Part shown: piece after piece, positions 16,793 through 21,096 of the stretch
How positions within the stretch are numbered: the first letter of the stretch is position 1
Layout of the letters: every line of letters starts with the position of its first letter
Assembly: GCA_016840825.1 (NCBI GenBank)
Contig: JAEORN010000031.1
Coordinates: 1 to 21,096 of the forward strand
From: Candidatus Thorarchaeota archaeon
GTDB lineage: Archaea; Asgardarchaeota; Thorarchaeia; Thorarchaeales; Thorarchaeaceae
Direction: 5' to 3'
DNA: 21,096 nt
Program-made: the position numbers and the translations under genes
The notes under the pieces: generated by a model
What the model was told of the DNA's origin: nothing
The model's input: only the letters and a program-made list of their open reading frames with translations
The model's database searches: none

Positions 16793-19408
16793 ATGAATCC
16801 TGAGAAGGCTAAATCAAGAGATGCTAATAGCATTGATGAAGCCATTTACAAGGTGGTCTTGGATACACTAGGTGATGCTATCCATGTTGTTGATAGAGCT
16901 CTGAAAATCATCTATCAAAATCCCGCCTTCTCAGAATGGTTGGTAACTTTGAATTTAGAAACCAAACTTATTGGAAAGCATATAACAGAAGCATTTCCAT
17001 TTCTTTCCACTGATACAATTGAAGAGTATATGGAAGTCTTTTCGTCAGGTAACCCTCATGTGATTACAGAAACCACAGAGATTGATGGAAAGGAGGTAGT
17101 AACCGAGGTTCGTAAAATCCCCATTATTGAAGATGGTCAGGTGGTCCAGATCATAACTCTGCTGAGAGATATTACAGATCAAATCAGGTTCCAAAGGAAA
17201 ATTGAGGAATCCGAGGATCGTTATAGAAAATTGTATAGAAACCTCTCAGATGCTCTCTTTCAAACGAACACATCAGGCGTCATCACCATGGCAGGGGAGA
17301 GGGCAAAAGCTATCTTCGGATATGAAAAGGATGAGCTTATTGGAAAACATTTCACGGAGTTATTAGCTCCGGAAGAGAGAGAGAGAATTGCTTCTGCTTT
17401 TCGAAATCGATTGGTGACACTGGAAGACAATCGTGAGGGTTTTGAAGCATGGGGTCTCAAAAAGGATGGAAAGTTATTCATGTTTCATATAACAAATACA
17501 ATTCTCTATGATAGCGGAAATCCAATTGGGTACCAGTCACTCGTTAGAGATGTGACTGAAATGAAGAGAGCTGAACAAGCTATCATGCAGCAAGAGCAAA
17601 AATACCGTGCTTTATTCGAGCAAAACAACGATGCTGTATTCATTCTAGACCTCGCGGGAAATCATCTTGAATTGAATCAAACTGCTACAGAAATGTTCGG
17701 CTATAGCCAAGAGGAATTAGTTGGTCGATATTTCCAGGACTTAGCCGTAGATGAAGAACCCAATCTTTCGGTTTCACGCACTCAGGCCTTATTATCCGGA
17801 GCAGAATTACCGGTTTACGAACAGAATCTTAGACGGAAAGATGGTACCATTGTTCCAAGTGAAGTTAGGGTATCTCTCATTAGGGATCAAGAGAAGAATC
17901 CACTCTATTATCAAACGATTGTTAGAGATATAAGTGAGAGAAAGAAGAACGAGAGGGCAATTAGAGAGGAACATGCTAAAGCTCAGATGTATTTGGATAT
18001 AGCTGGAGTAATGTTGGTAGCATTAAATTCTCAGGGAGAAGTTGTCCTTCTCAACCAAAAAGGATGTGAGATTCTCGGGTATAATGAAATTGAAGTCATG
18101 AATAATAATTGGTTTGAAATGTTTGTACCAGATGGAGATAGAGAAGCAACATGGCGAGCTTTTCAATTACTCATGCAAGGTAAGGGAGAACCTGTAACTA
18201 GATTTGAGAACACTGTTACCACTAGATCTGGAGATATTCGTTTGATATCTTGGCAGAATCAAATCCTTAAAGATAGAGAGGGTAACATCATAGGAACCTT
18301 GAGTTCCGGTGAAGATATCACTGATAGGAAGAAGATTCTGGACGCATTGAGAACAGAGAAGGAAAGATATCAGATTCTCTTCGAAACAGCACCCATAGCA
18401 ATTGCCGTCACTACTGACTCAGGAGAATTCCTAGATGCGAATTGGGCATTTCAAGAAATGCTCGGATACACGCTTGAAGAATTATTGAAGATGCCTGTAA
18501 TGAATGTCTATGCAAACCCTGATGATCGTGAGCATCTCTCATTAGAGCTAGATAAAGAGGGAAAAGTAAGAAATCTGGAAGTGAGACTCAAAAGGAATGA
18601 TAGGGCAATTATCGACACTCTGTTAAATGTTGATTATGTGGATTATGATGATAGGATTGTCAGACTAACAACAGTACGTGACATAACAGAGCTCAATCTC
18701 ACAAAGAAAGAACTAGAAGAAGCAAGAGCTCGCGCAGAGTTCTATGCTGACTTACTTGCTCATGATTTGAATAATGTACACCAAGGGATATTGGTTGGAA
18801 CGGAATTACTCCTTTTGAATCAGGATCTTGGTGAGAAGACACGGACGCATGGCATTGCAATTAGAGAGCAGGTTGCACGAGGAATTGACCTCATAGAAAA
18901 TGTGAGAAAACTTTCTCATATGGAAGGTGAAACAACTCCCAAACTCGTCGAGATTGATCTTCATACGGTTCTCGCTAATGCTTTGATGCTTGTACAGCAT
19001 GCCTTTCCCCACAAGAACGCTCATTTTGATATCAAATTCAAACCGGGACAGGTAACTGTCCTAGCAGACGAATTTCTGATCGACTTATTCTACAACATAA
19101 TTCACAATGCTATGAAATATGATACAAGTGATGAGGTTGAGATTGCTATTGAAATCGTTAGAAGCACCAAAGAAGGATTTGTAGAAGTAGCGGTCGTTGA
19201 TAATGGACCAGGAATTTCACCTAGTAGAAAAGAAGACCTCTTTAGTAGACTAGAGAAAGGTAGAACATTAGGTTCAGGTATGGGGTTGACCTTGGTAAAG
19301 CATATTACTGAAAGATATGGCGGACGTACTTGGGTCGAGGATAGAGTACCAGGAATCTATGCAAGAGGTTCGAGATTTGTAGTTGAGCTTCCTATTAAAG
19401 CTCCATAA
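16793..19408 (+). CDS. Soluble sensor histidine kinase with five PAS domains, 871 aa
   Basis: This is a large cytosolic sensor kinase. Five PAS units (about 17-130, 140-258, 265-383, 395-513 and 522-634) follow one another, most closed by a PAC-type ending (LRDITDQ, VRDVTEMKR, VRDISERKK, GEDITDRKK, VRDITELN). The kinase core has phosphoacceptor H657 in LLAHDLNNVHQG, N box N768 and N772 (FYNIIHNAMKY), G1 box DNGPG (803-807) and G2 box GSGMGLTLV (827-835). There is no membrane helix and no receiver domain. The core is a paralogue of the preceding kinase, so the pair arose by duplication and then diverged in PAS number. The ATG is preceded by GGAGAT. The 128-base gap holds a TATA-like TTATATCC at about 16700-16707, so it may have its own promoter. 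Its 3' end overlaps the convergent MaoC gene by 14 bases. Confidence 0.94.
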   Translation: MNPEKAKSRDANSIDEAIYKVVLDTLGDAIHVVDRALKIIYQNPAFSEWLVTLNLETKLIGKHITEAFPFLSTDTIEEYMEVFSSGNPHVITETTEIDGKEVVTEVRKIPIIEDGQVVQIITLLRDITDQIRFQRKIEESEDRYRKLYRNLSDALFQTNTSGVITMAGERAKAIFGYEKDELIGKHFTELLAPEERERIASAFRNRLVTLEDNREGFEAWGLKKDGKLFMFHITNTILYDSGNPIGYQSLVRDVTEMKRAEQAIMQQEQKYRALFEQNNDAVFILDLAGNHLELNQTATEMFGYSQEELVGRYFQDLAVDEEPNLSVSRTQALLSGAELPVYEQNLRRKDGTIVPSEVRVSLIRDQEKNPLYYQTIVRDISERKKNERAIREEHAKAQMYLDIAGVMLVALNSQGEVVLLNQKGCEILGYNEIEVMNNNWFEMFVPDGDREATWRAFQLLMQGKGEPVTRFENTVTTRSGDIRLISWQNQILKDREGNIIGTLSSGEDITDRKKILDALRTEKERYQILFETAPIAIAVTTDSGEFLDANWAFQEMLGYTLEELLKMPVMNVYANPDDREHLSLELDKEGKVRNLEVRLKRNDRAIIDTLLNVDYVDYDDRIVRLTTVRDITELNLTKKELEEARARAEFYADLLAHDLNNVHQGILVGTELLLLNQDLGEKTRTHGIAIREQVARGIDLIENVRKLSHMEGETTPKLVEIDLHTVLANALMLVQHAFPHKNAHFDIKFKPGQVTVLADEFLIDLFYNIIHNAMKYDTSDEVEIAIEIVRSTKEGFVEVAVVDNGPGISPSRKEDLFSRLEKGRTLGSGMGLTLVKHITERYGGRTWVEDRVPGIYARGSRFVVELPIKAP

Positions 19409-19823
19409 TAGTCACTAGAGCTTCACCTTCTAGAACATTCTTTCCATCTTGATTCGTACAGATTGTCTTTATTCGTATGTGTTTCTTCTCGTCTATCTTT
19501 TCCAGTACTTCAATAAGAGTAGTTATCGTATCACCAATGCGTACAGGACGGATGAATTTCATCGATTGACCGAGATAGATGGTTCCAGCTCCTGGAAGAT
19601 GCATTCCAATAGCGGTACTAATTGATGCAGCTGTGAGAATTCCATGAGCGATTCTGCCTTTGAAGAGGGTCTTACTAGCCCATTCCTCGTTGAAATGGAT
19701 TGGATTGTAATCCCCACTAAGATCACCAAATACCTGGATATCATTCTCAGTTATTGTACGAGTTACCTTTGCAGTGTCACCGACTTTTACATCATCATAT
19801 TTTGTTACTTTGATTTCTGTCAT
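19395..19823 (-). CDS. MaoC-like (R)-specific enoyl-CoA hydratase/dehydratase, 142 aa
   Basis: This is a single hot-dog-fold MaoC dehydratase, which interconverts enoyl-CoA and (R)-3-hydroxyacyl-CoA. The hydratase-2 motif is complete: SGDYNPIHFNEEWA with D38 and H43 as the catalytic pair, followed by the substrate-tunnel helix around GRIAHGILTAASIS. The length is typical of PhaJ-type single-domain enzymes. I chose the ATG at 19823 over a GTG at 19832 because it forms an ATGA overlap with the upstream synthase gene, the same coupling as at the next junction. It is the last gene of an operon with an acyl-CoA synthetase and a ketoacyl-synthase-like protein, which points to modification of the condensed 3-oxo or 3-hydroxyacyl product. 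No ketoreductase is visible in the window. Its final 14 bases overlap the convergent kinase gene. Confidence 0.9.
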   Translation of the reverse strand: MTEIKVTKYDDVKVGDTAKVTRTITENDIQVFGDLSGDYNPIHFNEEWASKTLFKGRIAHGILTAASISTAIGMHLPGAGTIYLGQSMKFIRPVRIGDTITTLIEVLEKIDEKKHIRIKTICTNQDGKNVLEGEALVTIMEL

Positions 19824-20848
19824 TCTTTCCACTTACCCCATTTGATGGTAATTGCATTCCAAGACCAACCTATTCCTGCGGCAGTCAGGACCACAACATC
19901 TCCATCCTTTATTTTCCCATGTTTCAAGCCTTCCTCAATTGAAACAATCGCGTCATTCTGTCCCATATGCCCCCATTCATCGAAATACGTAGATTGGTCA
20001 TATGGATGAACACCAATCTCCTTTGCCACATATTCGAACGCACTACGTTTCATTCTAATGAGACCAAGATAGTCAATGTCCTTTCTTGAGTAACCACTCT
20101 GATCCAATGATTGATCAATTACCTTCACGAAATTATCCATAGAGAGTCTATCAAGACGTTCCTTCAATCCTTCAGGATCAGGTACTGTTAGATAGATCAA
20201 TCGGTTCTCAATTGCCTCACAACTGATAGGCATCACTGTCCCGCCTGCTGGCACGTAAACATCCTCAGAGAATTGTCCATCAGAAATGACACTACCTTCG
20301 AGAACGACATTTTCTTGATAGTTGGCCCTAAGAATCATAGCTACGCCACTAGCTGCTAGGTCATGCATGAATCGGCTAGATAGGTTGGTATAATCGATGA
20401 GGTCGCAGTTGCGATAGCCACTAGCTATCAGGACTCGTTTGTAGTTAAGAGTCTGTATCAATGATTTCGCAAGTAGCATTGCAACAACGACTGTACCGCA
20501 TCGTTGATTCACATCGAATGCCCATGCCTTTGTCGCTCCAATTTCACCTTGGAGTTTGATGCCATAAGTTTGCATGGGATATTCAGCGTACACTTCTCCT
20601 GCCCAAATCACCAGATCGATATCCTCAGATGGATTGATTCCAGCTCGCTCTATCGCTATCTTTGCAGCCTTAACCCCCATGGCTACTGTATGATCATCAG
20701 GTCCAGGTACCGCTTTACTCTTCATACCCATCTTTGTCAATATCACGTCTACCGGAGTTCCAGACTGCGAGGAAATATACTCTGCAGAGTGCCTTTCTTC
20801 AGGAATATAGATTCCAATGGACTCAATACCTATTGGTTTGGAATTCAT
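19820..20848 (-). CDS. Thiolase-fold ketoacyl-synthase-III-like (FabH-like) protein, 342 aa
   Basis: This is a KAS III/HMG-CoA-synthase-type condensing enzyme. The thiolase fold runs over the whole length. The acyl-carrying Cys is C117 in DVNQRCGTVVVAM, and the C-terminal half ends GDVVVLTAAGIGWSWNAITIKWG, as in KAS III proteins. Two positions differ from classical FabH (Cys-His-Asn). Where the His motif is expected the sequence reads IRMKRSAFEYVAKEIG, with Arg/Met and no His, and the Asn position reads GHMGQ with H294. I recall FabH-like relatives with a HMKRS plus GHIGQ pattern, so this may be that branch with the first His lost. The substrate is probably an acyl-CoA supplied by the ligase encoded just upstream (ATGA overlap). 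HMG-CoA synthase itself is less likely. Confidence 0.84.
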   Translation of the reverse strand: MNSKPIGIESIGIYIPEERHSAEYISSQSGTPVDVILTKMGMKSKAVPGPDDHTVAMGVKAAKIAIERAGINPSEDIDLVIWAGEVYAEYPMQTYGIKLQGEIGATKAWAFDVNQRCGTVVVAMLLAKSLIQTLNYKRVLIASGYRNCDLIDYTNLSSRFMHDLAASGVAMILRANYQENVVLEGSVISDGQFSEDVYVPAGGTVMPISCEAIENRLIYLTVPDPEGLKERLDRLSMDNFVKVIDQSLDQSGYSRKDIDYLGLIRMKRSAFEYVAKEIGVHPYDQSTYFDEWGHMGQNDAIVSIEEGLKHGKIKDGDVVVLTAAGIGWSWNAITIKWGKWKE

Positions 20849-21096
20849 TTATTCTCCTCCTTCTCAAGTTCTCGTTTCAGGATTTTTCCAGCAGCACTCT
20901 TAGGTAGTGATTCACGAATCTCATAATATCTTGGAATCTTGTAGCGTGCCAATTTACCTTCGAGATATTCACGTATCTCCTCAGGTCGTAGGGAAGCATT
21001 CTCCTTCAGTGATACTATTGCTTTTCCAACTTCACCCCATTTCTCATCGGGAACACCTATCACTGCAGCTTCAAGTATTGCAGGATGTTTGTAAAG
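20845..21096 (-). CDS. AMP-forming acyl-CoA synthetase, C-terminal 83 residues (cut by window edge)
   Basis: The visible part is the C-terminal swinging domain of an ANL-family acyl-CoA/fatty-acid-CoA ligase. It begins at the window edge with LYKHPAILEAAVIGVPDEKWGE and continues through the helix RPEEIREYLEGKLARYKIPR to the end motif LPKSAAGKILKREL. The second Lys of this motif (in GKILKREL) is the conserved lysine needed for adenylate formation. The gene enters from outside the window; it is cut, not degraded. Its TGA overlaps the ATG of the ketoacyl-synthase-like gene (ATGA), so the enzyme likely supplies acyl-CoA to that protein. The acyl group cannot be read from this end of the protein. 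Confidence 0.93.
   Translation of the reverse strand, partial: LYKHPAILEAAVIGVPDEKWGEVGKAIVSLKENASLRPEEIREYLEGKLARYKIPRYYEIRESLPKSAAGKILKRELEKEENK

Noticed and set aside
1..21096. tRNA, rRNA, CRISPR arrays, insertion sequences, integrase or attachment sites
   Set aside because: The gaps between genes are short (under 180 bases). None shows a cloverleaf, regularly spaced repeats or transposase-like reading frames.

Overview
The window looks like a chromosomal stretch of an archaeon with moderate-to-low GC. The promoter-like elements are TATA boxes of archaeal type rather than -35/-10 pairs. Genes are densely packed, often with ATGA stop/start overlaps, and start on ATG, GTG or TTG after GGAG/GGTGA ribosome binding sites. 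The large secreted subtilase ends in a threonine-rich stalk, one membrane anchor and a short basic tail, as seen in many archaeal surface proteins and especially in Asgard archaea. The mix of UvrA, AHSA1/SRPBCC, DinB, VIT1/CCC1, soluble multi-PAS kinases and acyl-CoA enzymes would suit an Asgard (for example Thorarchaeia-like) genome. That placement is inference, made without any database search.

Layout. At 1-4114 every gene is on the minus strand. A DinB-fold protein comes first, then a tightly spaced operon of a winged-helix/GyrI-like regulator, a nucleotidyltransferase and uvrA, which runs off the left edge. At 4290-7205 is a 971-residue cell-surface subtilisin-like protease, closed by a hairpin terminator. 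At 7330-8944 are a VIT1/CCC1-type metal transporter, a convergent four-helix membrane protein, and a divergent MarR regulator; the gap between the last two holds three TTCC/GGAA palindromes around a TATA box. At 9019-10670 are an atypical Fpg/Nei-like protein and a polyprenol/dolichol-kinase-like membrane protein. At 10675-12871 (minus) are a tandem SRPBCC protein and a membrane protein built from repeats with Trp-Pro motifs. At 13017-15102 are an MFS transporter and an alpha/beta hydrolase. At 15174-19408 are two adjacent soluble sensor histidine kinases (two and five PAS domains) with clearly related kinase cores and no response regulator beside them. At 19395-21096 (minus) is an ATGA-coupled operon of an acyl-CoA synthetase (C-terminal end only), a ketoacyl-synthase-III-like enzyme and a MaoC hydratase.

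How the genes may work together. The regulator/nucleotidyltransferase/uvrA operon suggests sensing of a small molecule coupled to DNA repair or detoxification. The MarR regulator probably represses itself and the divergent membrane protein. The right-hand operon probably activates, condenses and hydrates or dehydrates acyl-CoA chains. No RNA genes, CRISPR arrays, insertion sequences or integrase/attachment sites were seen, and no gene-free stretch exceeds 300 bases. The best candidates for undescribed biology are the Trp-Pro repeat membrane protein, the Fpg-like protein lacking the catalytic proline, the ketoacyl synthase lacking the usual histidine, and the MarR operator cluster.
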